DNA of 64,000 nt, taken from NCBI GenBank assembly GCA_019694355.1, contig JAIBCB010000001.1, forward strand, positions 463,001 to 527,000, in the 5' to 3' direction. The position numbers were made by a program, and so were the translations under genes. Numbering within the stretch: the first letter of the stretch is position 1; each line of letters starts with the position of its first letter. Source of the DNA: Pyrinomonadaceae bacterium (GTDB lineage: Bacteria; Acidobacteriota; Blastocatellia; Pyrinomonadales; Pyrinomonadaceae). Below the pieces are notes generated by a model. It made no database searches, was not told the origin of the DNA, and saw nothing but the letters and a program-made list of their open reading frames with translations. Positions 17,056-26,442 of the stretch are shown here, piece by piece.

Positions 17056-17105
17056 ACACTTCGCACAATATACTGACTCTTTGATAGAATCAAGCGTTTA
17101 GGATA

Positions 17106-18464
17106 ATGTCAGCTCCACTTGTTGCGATCATTGGTCGCCCGAATGTAGGTAAATCTACTCTTTTCAACCGCTTGACAGGCTCCAGACGAGCCATTGTCGG
17201 CGACGAACCGGGCATTACGCGCGACCGAATGTTCGGCGAAGTGGAATGGCGCGCCCATCGTTTCAGGCTTGTAGATACGGGCGGTATCGTGCCGGACGAC
17301 GAGGCGGTAATTCCTTCAAACATTTTCAAACAGGCTTCCTTTGCGATCTCAGAATCGGCGGCCATCATCTGGGTCGTCGATGCAAGGGCCGGGATCACGC
17401 CGCTCGACGAAGAGATCGCGGTGCTCTTGCGGGCGACAGGAAAACCCATATATATTGCGGCAAATAAGGCCGAAACACGCCAAGTCGAGACGGAAGCGGC
17501 AGAGTTTCATCGGTTCGGGTTCGAGGTCGTGCCCGTTTCTGCAGAACACGGGAACGGCGTCGGTGACCTGATCGACGAGATATTTGAGGATATTGAGGCA
17601 GCGCCTGATGCGGAAAGGCCTGAGGAACGAGAGATCCGGCTTGCGATCATCGGAAGGCCGAACGTCGGCAAGTCATCGCTGCTGAACAAACTTCTCGGCG
17701 AAGAGCGCGTGATCGTTTCGCCGATCGCCGGGACGACGCGCGACGCGGTGGATACGCATCTTGAGTTCGAAGGAAATAAATTCCTATTGATCGACACTGC
17801 CGGCATTCGCCGCAAAGGCAAAACGACCGAGATGGCCGAGAAACTTTCGGTCATAATGGCGAAGAAATCGCTAGAACGCGCTGATGTCGCGATCATCGTC
17901 ATCGACGCGGTCGAAGGTGTTACACATCTTGACGCGACGATCGCTGGCTATGCGTTGGATTCGGGCTGTTCGATCATCATCGCGGTCAATAAGTGGGACG
18001 CTCTTGAAGAAAAAGAGACGAACACGATCTACGAATTCGAACGCGAACTGCGGCAGGCGATGAAGTTCCTCGACTGGGCACCGATGGTCGCGATCTCGGC
18101 GCTTACGGGCCAGCGAGTGACGAAGATCCTGCCGCTCGCGATCCGTGCACACGAGGCTAGAGACAGGAGAATTCAGACCTCGCGGCTTAACCGCTTTTTT
18201 GAAGATGCGATCACGCAGCCGAAAGGCGGAACGGCTCCGGCACCGGTGAAAGGCGGATTTTCGCGGCTGAAGGTGCAGTTCCTGACGCAGGCCGGAATTC
18301 GCCCGCCGCTGTTCATCTTGTTCACTTCCGGAGGCAAGGCCGGGCTTCATTTTTCGTACTTGAGATACGTCGAGAACCGAATGCGTGAGGAGTTCGATTT
18401 CTTCGCGACGCCGATACGGCTTGTCGAAAGGCATAAGACGAAAGGCAAAAAGGGAGACGCGTAA
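17106..18464 (+). CDS. der: GTPase Der (EngA)
   Basis: Der is a ribosome assembly GTPase acting on the 50S subunit. The 452-residue protein shows the diagnostic tandem GTPase domains, each with GRPNVGKS (about residues 10-18 and 180-188), a DTAGI or DTGGI G3 motif, and NKxD/NKAE G4 motifs (NKWDAL in domain 2, NKAET in domain 1). A C-terminal KH-like RNA-binding domain runs from about 355. Length is normal. It is followed 17 bases later by the MauE-thioredoxin gene. Confidence 0.97.
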   Translation: MSAPLVAIIGRPNVGKSTLFNRLTGSRRAIVGDEPGITRDRMFGEVEWRAHRFRLVDTGGIVPDDEAVIPSNIFKQASFAISESAAIIWVVDARAGITPLDEEIAVLLRATGKPIYIAANKAETRQVETEAAEFHRFGFEVVPVSAEHGNGVGDLIDEIFEDIEAAPDAERPEEREIRLAIIGRPNVGKSSLLNKLLGEERVIVSPIAGTTRDAVDTHLEFEGNKFLLIDTAGIRRKGKTTEMAEKLSVIMAKKSLERADVAIIVIDAVEGVTHLDATIAGYALDSGCSIIIAVNKWDALEEKETNTIYEFERELRQAMKFLDWAPMVAISALTGQRVTKILPLAIRAHEARDRRIQTSRLNRFFEDAITQPKGGTAPAPVKGGFSRLKVQFLTQAGIRPPLFILFTSGGKAGLHFSYLRYVENRMREEFDFFATPIRLVERHKTKGKKGDA

Positions 18465-18481
18465 GGAAGTTCGTTAGCGAA

Positions 18482-19927
18482 ATGGACCTGTTCATCCTCA
18501 TTCTTAGATTGATCTTTGCGGGTGTTTTTGCGACCGCCGCGATCGCCAAGGTGTCGGACATCGAGGGAAGCCGCAAGTCGCTCAAGGGCTATGGTATTCC
18601 CGAGAGCACGACGCTCTTCTTCAGCATTTGGCTTATCGCCGTTGAGCTTATCCTGAGCGTTGGCTTCCTGTTCGTTGATACTGCGTGGGGTGCGGCCGTG
18701 GCGGCGTTGATCCTTCTTGCGATATTCACAGCTTTTCTGGCCTATCAACTCATTCGCGGAAATCGGCAGAATTGCCATTGCTTTGGGCAACTGATGTCAG
18801 AGCCGACCGGAGCCGGTGCGATCGTGCGGAATCTCGTGCTGCTTGCCGGCGTTGTATTTCTTGCTTTTCGCGGAGCGGAAGGACAAGGTGCGGCGTATTC
18901 GAGCCTTTCGCGGATCGATGTCGCGATCATTCTCGAAGTTGCGGTGTTTGCCGCCGTGCTTCTTTGCTTTATCACTCTGCGGCGAATGATCCTCGATTCT
19001 CAGGCCGGAGTTTTGGATGAGCATCAGCACTCACACGGCGAGGTCGAACGCGATTCGGGTGCGTTGACGGATTCGCTGCCGATCGGTGCCGAAGCGCCGC
19101 GATTCACGCTGCCGAATACCGACGGTGAACCGGTCTCGCTCCAAGCGATGATCGATGAAGGCTATCCGATCTTGCTCTTTTTTGTCGGGTTGGCGTGCAC
19201 GCCATGTGCCGCGATGATCGATGATTTTCATTCGTGGCAGAACGAATTTCGGCGGGACTTTAATCCGATCTTTCTCAGTAGCGGCGACCCGGAGGCGAAT
19301 GAATTGAAATTCGGCGACGCGGGCGAACTCGTGCTGCTTCAAGAAGCCCGCGAGGTCGCCGACGCGTATTTTGCACGCTGGACGCCGTCGCTTGTGGTGA
19401 TCGGCCGGAACGGGAAGATCGTGAGCAACGTTGCTGCGGGCGATATCGCGATACGCAGTCTTATTGAACGCGTGAGGCGGGCGGATCTTTCGGACGAGTT
19501 CGTTAACCTGCCGATCGCTGGAGCCGGCCATTCGAACTTTGTCGGCGAAAAGGCCGTCGAATTCTCATACACGGCAAGCGACGGTAGGGAGATCTCGACT
19601 CTGTCGCTCAAGGGCAAGCGAACGATGCTGCTTTTTTGGGGCGAAAATTGTCCGCATTGCGAAGGTATGCACGACGCATTCTTTGATTGGTTCGCCAAAC
19701 GCTCGAATGGCGAGCCGGACGTTGTCGTCTTTACAGACGACGCATCGCTCGAAGCAAAGCTGCCGGGCCGTGTCGTCGCTGACGAAAATTACAAGCTTGC
19801 GGCAAAGCTCGGTATGTACGGTACGCCTTCGGCTGTAATGCTGAATGGTGACGGCGTGTTTGAGTCCGAAACTGCGGTCGGCCCTGCAAGCATCTGGGCA
19901 CTCTTAGGCCAAAATAATGTCAACTGA
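18482..19927 (+). CDS. MauE membrane domain fused to two thioredoxin-like domains
   Basis: This 481-residue protein begins with a four-helix MauE/DoxX-like membrane domain (about 1-150) including the NCHCFGQL Cys motif typical of MauE. A His-rich linker (DEHQHSHGE, about 180) leads to a redoxin domain (about 195-340) with the active-site motif C239-T-P-C242, then a second thioredoxin-like domain (about 355-481) with C390-P-H-C393. MauE-type proteins pass electrons across the membrane, so a single chain could move reducing power from membrane to two periplasmic thioredoxin domains for disulfide reduction or cytochrome maturation. That flow is inferred. Its stop overlaps the start of tgt by 11 bases, so the two are translationally coupled. 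Confidence 0.88.
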   Translation: MDLFILILRLIFAGVFATAAIAKVSDIEGSRKSLKGYGIPESTTLFFSIWLIAVELILSVGFLFVDTAWGAAVAALILLAIFTAFLAYQLIRGNRQNCHCFGQLMSEPTGAGAIVRNLVLLAGVVFLAFRGAEGQGAAYSSLSRIDVAIILEVAVFAAVLLCFITLRRMILDSQAGVLDEHQHSHGEVERDSGALTDSLPIGAEAPRFTLPNTDGEPVSLQAMIDEGYPILLFFVGLACTPCAAMIDDFHSWQNEFRRDFNPIFLSSGDPEANELKFGDAGELVLLQEAREVADAYFARWTPSLVVIGRNGKIVSNVAAGDIAIRSLIERVRRADLSDEFVNLPIAGAGHSNFVGEKAVEFSYTASDGREISTLSLKGKRTMLLFWGENCPHCEGMHDAFFDWFAKRSNGEPDVVVFTDDASLEAKLPGRVVADENYKLAAKLGMYGTPSAVMLNGDGVFESETAVGPASIWALLGQNNVN

Positions 19928-21113
19928 ATCCGCGAAAGCTATCGATTGGAATGTCGCGGCTTCCGATGGCGAGGCACGTGCCGGCGTGCTCCGAACACGG
20001 CGTTCTGTGATCGAAACGCCTGTCTTTATGCCGGTCGGAACGCAGGGTGCGGTCAAGGGTATTCGTTTCGAATCGCTCGAGGACGAGCTCGACGCACGCA
20101 TCATCCTCGGAAATACGTATCATCTTTTTCTGCGGCCCGGCGTCGAAGCGATGCGGCAGTTCGGCGGCCTTCACAAATTTACGAGCTGGAAAAGGTCGCT
20201 GCTGACCGATTCGGGCGGCTTTCAGGTGTTTTCGCTGACAGATCTGAGAAAACTCACGGAAGAAGGCGTCGAGTTTCGCTCACATCTCGACGGCAGCAAA
20301 TATTTTCTGTCGCCTGAGGTTTCGATGGAGGCGCAGGCCGCATTGGGAAGCGAGATCGTGATGTCGTTCGACGAGTGTCCGCCGGGCGATGCCGATCACG
20401 CGACCACGAAGAAGAGCCTGGACCTCACGATCCGCTGGGCGATGCGTTCGAAGGCGAGATTTGACGAACTTCAGGCACAGGGCGAAGCTCTTGGCTTCGT
20501 CGAAGATGCGAGAGGTTTGAGCGGGCGGCAGGCATTGTTCGGGATCGTGCAAGGTGCAGGTTACGACGATCTTCGGCTTGAAAGCCTGGAACGCACGGTC
20601 GGAATCGGTTTTGACGGCTATGCGATCGGCGGCTTGAGCGTCGGCGAAGAGAAGAGCGTGATGTATCGCGTGCTCGAAAACCTTGCGCCGAAGATGCCGC
20701 AAGATTCGCCGCGGTATCTGATGGGCGTCGGGACGCCCGAAGATATGCTCGAGGCCGTTGGCCGCGGCGTCGATATGTTCGACTGCGTGATTCCTACGCG
20801 AAACGGCCGCACCGGAAGCGCGTTTACGTCGCAAGGGAAGTTGAATATCCGCAACGCGAAGTTCCGGCTCGATGACTCGCCGCTTGACCCCGAGTGCAGC
20901 TGTTCGGTGTGCGTTCGATATTCGCTCGGCTACCTTCGGCATCTACAGCAAGCGGGCGAGATGACGGCCGCAACGTTGATCTCGCATCACAACGTCGCAT
21001 TCTTCCTTGGGCTTATGAGGCGGGCGAGACAGGCGATCATCGACGGCAGATTTATAGATTTCCGCCGTGAAGCCCTCGAAAAAATGGCGTCCGAGAGTCC
21101 TCTCAGCGTTTGA
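19917..21113 (+). CDS. tgt: queuine tRNA-ribosyltransferase
   Basis: Tgt exchanges guanine 34 of GUN-anticodon tRNAs for preQ1, the committed step of queuosine formation on tRNA. The 398-residue sequence has FMPVGTQGAVKGI near the N-terminus, LTDSGGFQVFSL, DMFDCVIPTRNGRTG (nucleophile region), and the zinc site CSCSVC followed by Arg/His residues near 325-350. Length is slightly above the usual 370-380 because of a short insert after residue 190. It overlaps the preceding gene and precedes yajC-secD-secF, a common bacterial arrangement. Confidence 0.97.
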   Translation: MSTESAKAIDWNVAASDGEARAGVLRTRRSVIETPVFMPVGTQGAVKGIRFESLEDELDARIILGNTYHLFLRPGVEAMRQFGGLHKFTSWKRSLLTDSGGFQVFSLTDLRKLTEEGVEFRSHLDGSKYFLSPEVSMEAQAALGSEIVMSFDECPPGDADHATTKKSLDLTIRWAMRSKARFDELQAQGEALGFVEDARGLSGRQALFGIVQGAGYDDLRLESLERTVGIGFDGYAIGGLSVGEEKSVMYRVLENLAPKMPQDSPRYLMGVGTPEDMLEAVGRGVDMFDCVIPTRNGRTGSAFTSQGKLNIRNAKFRLDDSPLDPECSCSVCVRYSLGYLRHLQQAGEMTAATLISHHNVAFFLGLMRRARQAIIDGRFIDFRREALEKMASESPLSV

Positions 21114-21175
21114 TAATCGCGTTTTAGTTGTATATCATTTGCTTTTTGTCTTTAGAGGCACGCTCTTTTTTATCG

Positions 21176-21478
21176 ATGAACATTTTGCTCTTTTTCTTTC
21201 AGGACTCGGGTGCCGGCTCGATATTCGGGCTTGTGCTGCCGTTGCTGCTCATGGGCGGCATTTTTTACTTCCTTGTGATCTTGCCGCAAAAACGGCAGAA
21301 GCAACAGTTGGCGGAGATGGTCGCATCTTTACAGATCAATGATGAGATCGTGACCAGCGGCGGCATCATCGGCCGCGTGAAGGAAATTCGTGCGACGAGC
21401 TTCATCATAATGAGTGCTGAAAAGACGCTGATCGAGATCGGAAAAGCCGCTGTCGTCGGCAAAAAGGCCGAAAGCTAG
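21176..21478 (+). CDS. yajC: preprotein translocase subunit YajC
   Basis: YajC is a small inner-membrane partner of SecDF. From ATG 21176 the protein has 100 residues: one membrane segment (about 16-33, LVLPLLLMGGIFYFLVILPQ) followed by the family motif QKRQKQQLAEMVASLQINDE and a small cytoplasmic SH3-like barrel (VTSGGIIGRV). I prefer this ATG to the TTG at 21128 because it gives the usual YajC length. It sits between tgt and secD, as in many bacteria. Confidence 0.95.
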   Translation: MNILLFFFQDSGAGSIFGLVLPLLLMGGIFYFLVILPQKRQKQQLAEMVASLQINDEIVTSGGIIGRVKEIRATSFIIMSAEKTLIEIGKAAVVGKKAES

Positions 21479-21502
21479 AGTTTGGATCTGAATTTTTAAC
21501 CA

Positions 21503-23200
21503 ATGAATAGAACGGGTTTGTGGATCAGGACAGGCGTAATTCTCGCCATCACGCTGGTCGGAGTATATATGGTTTTTGGCCCGCGTCGCATGCCGACGTC
21601 GGCCGACTTTACCTGGGAAGGTATTAAGACGAATCTTGCCGAGAATATCAATCTCGGGCTCGATCTCAAGGGCGGCTCGCATCTGGTGATGCGCGTAAAG
21701 CTCGATGATTATCTCAAGACCATGACCGAGAACAACGCACAGGCTGCGGTCTCGGCGATCCAGGACAGCACCGACCCCAAGTTTCAGGTGACCAATAACA
21801 CGACGGTCGCGGAAAATGGGAATTATTCGTTCAACGTAACGCTCGCGGACGGCACAGACCTAAGTGCGGTTGCGGAAGCCGTAAAGAAGAAGGTCGATCT
21901 ACAGACCTGGAATGAATCCACGTCGGGTTCGACCATCTCGTGGACGCTTGGAGCAGCGGCGCAGAACGTTTTGAAGGTCGATGCAGTCTCGCAGGCTAAA
22001 AAGATCATCGAAAGCCGCATCAATACTTACGGCGTCAAGGAGCCGACTCTCCAGAACCAAGGTTCGCCGACCTCGGGCCAGATCCTTTTGCAGATGCCGG
22101 GCGTTGACGATCCGGAGCGTGTGAAGGCACTGATCGGCGCGGAATCGAACCTGGCATTGATGAAGATCGTCAGTGCCGCAAACCCAGCACCTGTAACGAC
22201 TTATCCGTCGATCGACGCCGCGAAGGCCTCGCTCGGCGGCACTGTTCCGGCAAACCGCAAGATCCTGCCTTACACAGATCGTGACGAGCAGGCCGCGGCC
22301 GGACAAACGCCGGATCAAAAGCCTCCGACGAAATATGTTGTGGTCGAATATCCGGCGGTCGTTGACGGAAGCGAACTACGCAACGCCGAAGCTGTTTCCC
22401 GCACCGGTGCTCAGGGCGATTATCAGATCACTTTCCAGTTCAAGCCTTCGGGAGCACAGAAGTTCGGTGATTGGACGGGCAAGAACATCAATAACTATAT
22501 GGCCGTCGTCCTTAATGACGAGGTCAAGTCCGCGGCATTCATCAAGTCGCAGATCTTCGACAGCGGCGAGATCTCGGGCAAATTTACGAAGACAACGGCC
22601 GAAGACCTCGCGTTGACGCTGAAATCCGGTGCCTTGCCCGCGAAGATCGTTTATCAGGAAGAGCGAACGGTAGGGCCGAGCCTTGGAGCCGACTCGATCC
22701 GCTCGGGTGTTGAGGCATCGCTTGGCGGCCTCGGGCTTGTGATCGTCTTTATGCTCTTTTACTATCGCGGTTCGGGCGTGAACGCGGTCGTGGCTCTCGT
22801 GCTGAATATGCTATTGACGGTAGCCGCACTCGTGCTTATTCGCTCGACGCTTACGCTGCCCGGCATCGCCGGCCTTATCCTCGGCATCGGTATGGCCGTT
22901 GACTCCAACGTGCTGATCTTTGAGCGTATCCGCGAAGAATTGAAGGCGGGCTTTGATATTCCGACATCGATCGACCTCGGGTTCGACCGAGCGTTCGTGA
23001 CGATCATCGATACGCACATAACGACGATCATCTCGTCGGTGATCTTGTATATGGCCGGCGGCGCGGGCCCGATCCGAGGCTTTGCCGTAACCCTTATTCT
23101 TGGCTTGCTTATCAACCTGTTCACGGCGGTCTTTGTGTCGAGAACGATCTTCAATTGGGAATTGAGCCTGCGGCCGAAGATGAATAGGCTGAGTATCTAG
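21503..23200 (+). CDS. secD: protein translocase subunit SecD
   Basis: SecD works with SecF in proton-driven release of proteins on the periplasmic side of SecYEG. The 565 residues have one N-terminal membrane helix (about 9-27), the NLGLDLKGGSHLVMRV motif, a large periplasmic P1 region (about 70-370) that is long and Ala/Thr-rich, and five C-terminal membrane helices (about 390-555). The last group includes the GMAVDSNVLIFERIREEL motif with the transport-essential Asp and Arg. Downstream secF begins 63 bases later. Confidence 0.96.
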   Translation: MNRTGLWIRTGVILAITLVGVYMVFGPRRMPTSADFTWEGIKTNLAENINLGLDLKGGSHLVMRVKLDDYLKTMTENNAQAAVSAIQDSTDPKFQVTNNTTVAENGNYSFNVTLADGTDLSAVAEAVKKKVDLQTWNESTSGSTISWTLGAAAQNVLKVDAVSQAKKIIESRINTYGVKEPTLQNQGSPTSGQILLQMPGVDDPERVKALIGAESNLALMKIVSAANPAPVTTYPSIDAAKASLGGTVPANRKILPYTDRDEQAAAGQTPDQKPPTKYVVVEYPAVVDGSELRNAEAVSRTGAQGDYQITFQFKPSGAQKFGDWTGKNINNYMAVVLNDEVKSAAFIKSQIFDSGEISGKFTKTTAEDLALTLKSGALPAKIVYQEERTVGPSLGADSIRSGVEASLGGLGLVIVFMLFYYRGSGVNAVVALVLNMLLTVAALVLIRSTLTLPGIAGLILGIGMAVDSNVLIFERIREELKAGFDIPTSIDLGFDRAFVTIIDTHITTIISSVILYMAGGAGPIRGFAVTLILGLLINLFTAVFVSRTIFNWELSLRPKMNRLSI

Positions 23201-23263
23201 ATTTTTTATGCGGGTCGGAGGGCATTTGGATGCTCTTCGACTCAAGAGTGTTTGTGATTCAAG

Positions 23264-24355
23264 ATGTTAAATCCTTTTGACAACTTCCATTTCGACTGGC
23301 TTCGCCGTCGTCGGATATTTATCGGTATTTCGATCGCGATCATGATCGCCGGGCTGGTCTCGGCGGTCGGACGCGAACTTACTCCGGGCGGCACGGATTC
23401 CTTCAATATGGGAGTCGATTTTCAGGGCGGCACGATCGTTACCGCGAAGTTTCGGAGCCGTCCGTCGGATGACGATATCCGATCTGCGCTCAATGAAGCC
23501 GGGGTCGGCGATCCGGTCATTCAGTCAACGAACAAGCCTGACGAAGTACTCATAAAGATCCCGCTCCTTGAATCAGAGACGGCATCGGAAGGAACTTCGG
23601 AACAAGATCACACGCTTCAGGTCCAGGCCGGCCGTGAAGAGGTGAAATCGGCCCTCGATAAATTCGGCAAGGCCGCCGAAGGCGACGCGACGCTTGAATC
23701 GGCGCCTGATACTGCATACAAGATCATCGGAACGGATTCGGTCGGTGCCGTTGCCGGTTCGCAGCTTCGAAATCAGGCGGTCATCGCAACGCTTTTAGGC
23801 CTCGTCGGTATTCTTGTTTTTATCGCATTCCGTTACGACTGGACATACGCCGCCGGTGCGGTCATCGCCGTATTTCACGACGTGATCATGGTGCTTTCGT
23901 TCTTTTCGATCTTTCAATGGGAAGTGAATCTGACCGTTATCGCCGCAATTTTGACCATCGTGGGCTTTTCGGTCAACGACTCGATCGTTATCTTCGACCG
24001 CGTGCGCGAGAACGTTCCGATGCGGCGCCACGATTCGCTTTTCGATATCACGAACGATTCGATCAACCAGACGCTTTCGCGTACGGTCATCACGGCTGGG
24101 CTCGTGATCCTTTCGGTGCTTGCTCTCGTGATCTTCGGCGGAGAGGTGTTAAGAAGCTTCTCGCTGGCCTTGCTCGTCGGCCTTACACTCGGCTGTTATT
24201 CGACCATCGCTATCGCAAGCCCGATCGCGATCTGGTGGCAGTCGAAATTGGGTGATTCGAAGATCAAAGATGTGCTTGCACCATCTACGACAAAGGGCGA
24301 AAAGCTTGCTTCGTCGTCGAGGAGATCGGTCACACGTCGGCCGGTCACGCGATAG
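23264..24355 (+). CDS. secF: protein translocase subunit SecF
   Basis: SecF, 363 residues, partners SecD. It has the N-terminal helix (about 20-38), the NMGVDFQGGTIVTAKF motif, a periplasmic domain to about 165, then five membrane helices with the signature GFSVNDSIVIFDRVRENV and SRTVITAGLVILSV. The periplasmic domain is longer than in E. coli SecF, with an insert around DHTLQVQAGREEVK. The C-terminal tail is basic and Ser/Arg-rich. Confidence 0.96.
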   Translation: MLNPFDNFHFDWLRRRRIFIGISIAIMIAGLVSAVGRELTPGGTDSFNMGVDFQGGTIVTAKFRSRPSDDDIRSALNEAGVGDPVIQSTNKPDEVLIKIPLLESETASEGTSEQDHTLQVQAGREEVKSALDKFGKAAEGDATLESAPDTAYKIIGTDSVGAVAGSQLRNQAVIATLLGLVGILVFIAFRYDWTYAAGAVIAVFHDVIMVLSFFSIFQWEVNLTVIAAILTIVGFSVNDSIVIFDRVRENVPMRRHDSLFDITNDSINQTLSRTVITAGLVILSVLALVIFGGEVLRSFSLALLVGLTLGCYSTIAIASPIAIWWQSKLGDSKIKDVLAPSTTKGEKLASSSRRSVTRRPVTR

Positions 24356-24375
24356 TTTTAAGGTAAGGGTCCGGG

Positions 24376-24404
24376 GGGCGAAATAGGATTTTCAGATTTC
24401 GCCC
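24376..24404 (+). terminator. stem-loop after secF
   Basis: GGGCGAAAT pairs with ATTTCGCCC across an 11-base loop, 20 bases after the secF stop. A clear U-run does not follow, so it could be a terminator or an RNA-stabilising hairpin. Confidence 0.45.
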
Positions 24405-24433
24405 GGCTTTCGAATAAAAACCGTAAGTTCATC

Positions 24434-24462
24434 TTGACTTTAGGTCTCTGAGCTTTTAGACT
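24434..24462 (+). promoter_or_regulatory. candidate promoter of the TonB operon
   Basis: TTGACT and TAGACT are separated by exactly 17 bases, matching a sigma70-type promoter. It lies about 285 bases upstream of the TonB ATG, leaving a long leader. Prediction by eye only. Confidence 0.35.
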
Positions 24463-24747
24463 TTTCTCGTTGCTGGTCAATTAGAAAGTTTGTTTAGCTC
24501 GAATCCATATTCGCAGTTATTGCGAGAGGTGTCGGGTTTCCCGTATTGCGATAATAGGCAGCGGTTGACGTTCAAGCAACCTCGCCGATAATTCGGAACC
24601 CATCGACCTAAACCGAGAGATCTTGCTTCGTTATGCTGCCATCATCAGTGGCTGCAACGAAGGCAGAAGCGGGTACATCTAAGCTTTGAAAACGTTTCGT
24701 GACCGTTGACCTCGAATTGGCACCAAGAGGCAGAATGGAGGATTAAG

Positions 24748-25554
24748 ATGCTTGATCAACTAGTTGAGTCTAAAAACAACTCGCCGGAAAACCGGAAAAA
24801 GGGAGCGCTGTTTCTGGTGTTCTTTGTTCTGGTTCTCGCAGGGTTGGTAACGGGCACGACCGTTAGCCTGTTCGGCAAGGATTATGGAATGGGCACGGGA
24901 GACCTTGAGCTGACTGCTCTTGTGGCTCCGCCGCCGCCCGATGAGGCTCCTCCGCCAAAGGAGGAGAAGCAGCCAGAGCAGAAGAAGGCTCCGGACGTCG
25001 ATATTCGCAAGGAGCTGATCGCGAACATCAACTCGACGCCGCCCGAAAAGCCGCCACCGATCACCAGCGAAAACAAAAAGGTCGTCGCCATGCGTGAGAA
25101 CGTAAAGACGATGCAGGGAAATGCTGACGTTACGAATCTTGCGGCGACGGTCGAACGCGGCCAGGGCGCAGTTGCTGGAACGACGAATACATTCGGCGAT
25201 GGTAAGACACCGAATGGAGACAAGGACGGTAACGATGATATCGACGCACCTCCGCCGACACCGAAACCTGTTCCAAAGACCGTTTCGGGCGGTGTGCTGA
25301 ACGGCAAGGCCGTCAATCTCGTGCAGCCGCGTTACCCGCCGGCAGCTCGTGCAATGCACGCCGCGGGCACGGTTACCGTTCAGGTGCTGATCGATGAGCA
25401 CGGAAACGTGATCTCGGCTACGCCGGCAGGCGGCAATCCGCTGTTGGTGCAGGCCGCTGTCCAGGCCGCTCGTAGCTCAAAGTTCAGCCCGACGCTGCTC
25501 TCGGGGCAGCCCGTAAAGGTTTCCGGTGTGATCCGGTACACGTTCAATCCGTAA
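24748..25554 (+). CDS. tonB: TonB family energy transducer
   Basis: This 268-residue protein starts at ATG 24748, eight bases after a GGAGG. One membrane anchor lies at about 19-45, a Pro/Lys/Glu-rich spacer (VAPPPPDEAPPPKEEKQPEQ) at about 55-90, and a TonB C-terminal domain from about 190 (LVQPRYPPAARAMHAAGTVT, then VQAARSSKFSPTLLSGQPVK). TonB carries inner-membrane proton force to outer-membrane receptors. It heads an operon with ExbB and two ExbD genes. Acidobacteria have many TonB receptors, but none is encoded here. Confidence 0.93.
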   Translation: MLDQLVESKNNSPENRKKGALFLVFFVLVLAGLVTGTTVSLFGKDYGMGTGDLELTALVAPPPPDEAPPPKEEKQPEQKKAPDVDIRKELIANINSTPPEKPPPITSENKKVVAMRENVKTMQGNADVTNLAATVERGQGAVAGTTNTFGDGKTPNGDKDGNDDIDAPPPTPKPVPKTVSGGVLNGKAVNLVQPRYPPAARAMHAAGTVTVQVLIDEHGNVISATPAGGNPLLVQAAVQAARSSKFSPTLLSGQPVKVSGVIRYTFNP

Positions 25555-25675
25555 ACTGCGGATAGTTTGCACAATGCTCGCGGGACGCCGCTCCAGACGC
25601 TTATAGGCGCGGCTCCCGCAAATTTCTGCAATTGCAGGGTAAAAATATCTTCGATTTCTTTTTGGAGGAAAAACA

Positions 25676-26386
25676 ATGACACTTTTTATGATGTTCGAGG
25701 GAGGCATTTCATTCGGCCTCTACGATATCGTGCACAGCTTGACGATCCCCGGATGGGGCGTGGTTATCGTTCTGCTCATTCAGTCGGTCTATATGATCGC
25801 CGTGGGTATCGAGCGATGGCTCACTTACAACAAGGCAAAGACGCAGTCCCGTCAATATGCCCCGAAGGTCGCTCAGGCTCTCAAGACGAGCAATATCGAC
25901 GAAGCGATCAATATCAGCGACCGCCACAAGGATTCGCACCTTGCAATGGTTGTCTCCTCGGGCCTTAAGGAGTTTTCAGCTCACCAGAGCAGCTCTGAGA
26001 TCACGGATCTCGAGATGGAATCATCCAAGCGTGCTCTCGAGCGTGCAATTGCTGTTAAGACCGCTGAACTCAAGCGCGGCCTCGCAGGCCTTGCGACCGT
26101 CGGTTCGACCGCTCCGTTCGTCGGTCTCTTCGGTACGGTTATCGGTATCATCGGTGCGTTCCAGGCTTTGAGAACCAACGAGACGGCCGGTATCGGCGCG
26201 GTCGGCGGTGCTATCGCAGAAGCCCTCGTTACGACGGCCGGCGGTATCCTCGTCGCAGTTCCTGCGGTGTGGCTTTTCAACTATTTCACGAACAAAGTTA
26301 CCAGCTTTGGTGTCGAAATGGAGAACTCGGCTTCTGAGCTCGTTGACTACTTTATCCGTCAGCGCGGCAAGAATCTGAAGGGCTAA
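25676..26386 (+). CDS. exbB: ExbB/TolQ/MotA family proton-channel protein
   Basis: The 236-residue protein has three membrane segments (about 17-38, 135-157, 180-205) in ExbB order and the conserved GLATVGSTAPFVGLFGTVIG motif in the second, followed by GGAIAEALVTTAGGILVAVP. ExbB and ExbD form the proton channel that powers TonB. A strong GGAGG stands just before the ATG. The intervening 121 bases after TonB contain nothing notable. Confidence 0.95.
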   Translation: MTLFMMFEGGISFGLYDIVHSLTIPGWGVVIVLLIQSVYMIAVGIERWLTYNKAKTQSRQYAPKVAQALKTSNIDEAINISDRHKDSHLAMVVSSGLKEFSAHQSSSEITDLEMESSKRALERAIAVKTAELKRGLAGLATVGSTAPFVGLFGTVIGIIGAFQALRTNETAGIGAVGGAIAEALVTTAGGILVAVPAVWLFNYFTNKVTSFGVEMENSASELVDYFIRQRGKNLKG

Positions 26387-26442
26387 TAAGGCTGGCAGTT
26401 TCGGCTTTGTTTGAAAAGGCCGGTTTTAGGAGATAGTTAATC

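Larger units (their letters stand above)
24356..24747. other. regulatory gap between secF and the TonB operon
   Basis: These 392 bases hold no gene. They contain a stem-loop after secF (24376-24404) and a good sigma70-like promoter candidate (24434-24462), and they end in the Shine-Dalgarno GGAGG of the TonB gene near 24738. I see no riboswitch-like fold by eye. Confidence 0.6.

Noticed and set aside
20280..20942. A 220-codon minus-strand frame inside tgt
   Set aside because: Antisense shadow of a canonical tgt gene, with no family match of its own.
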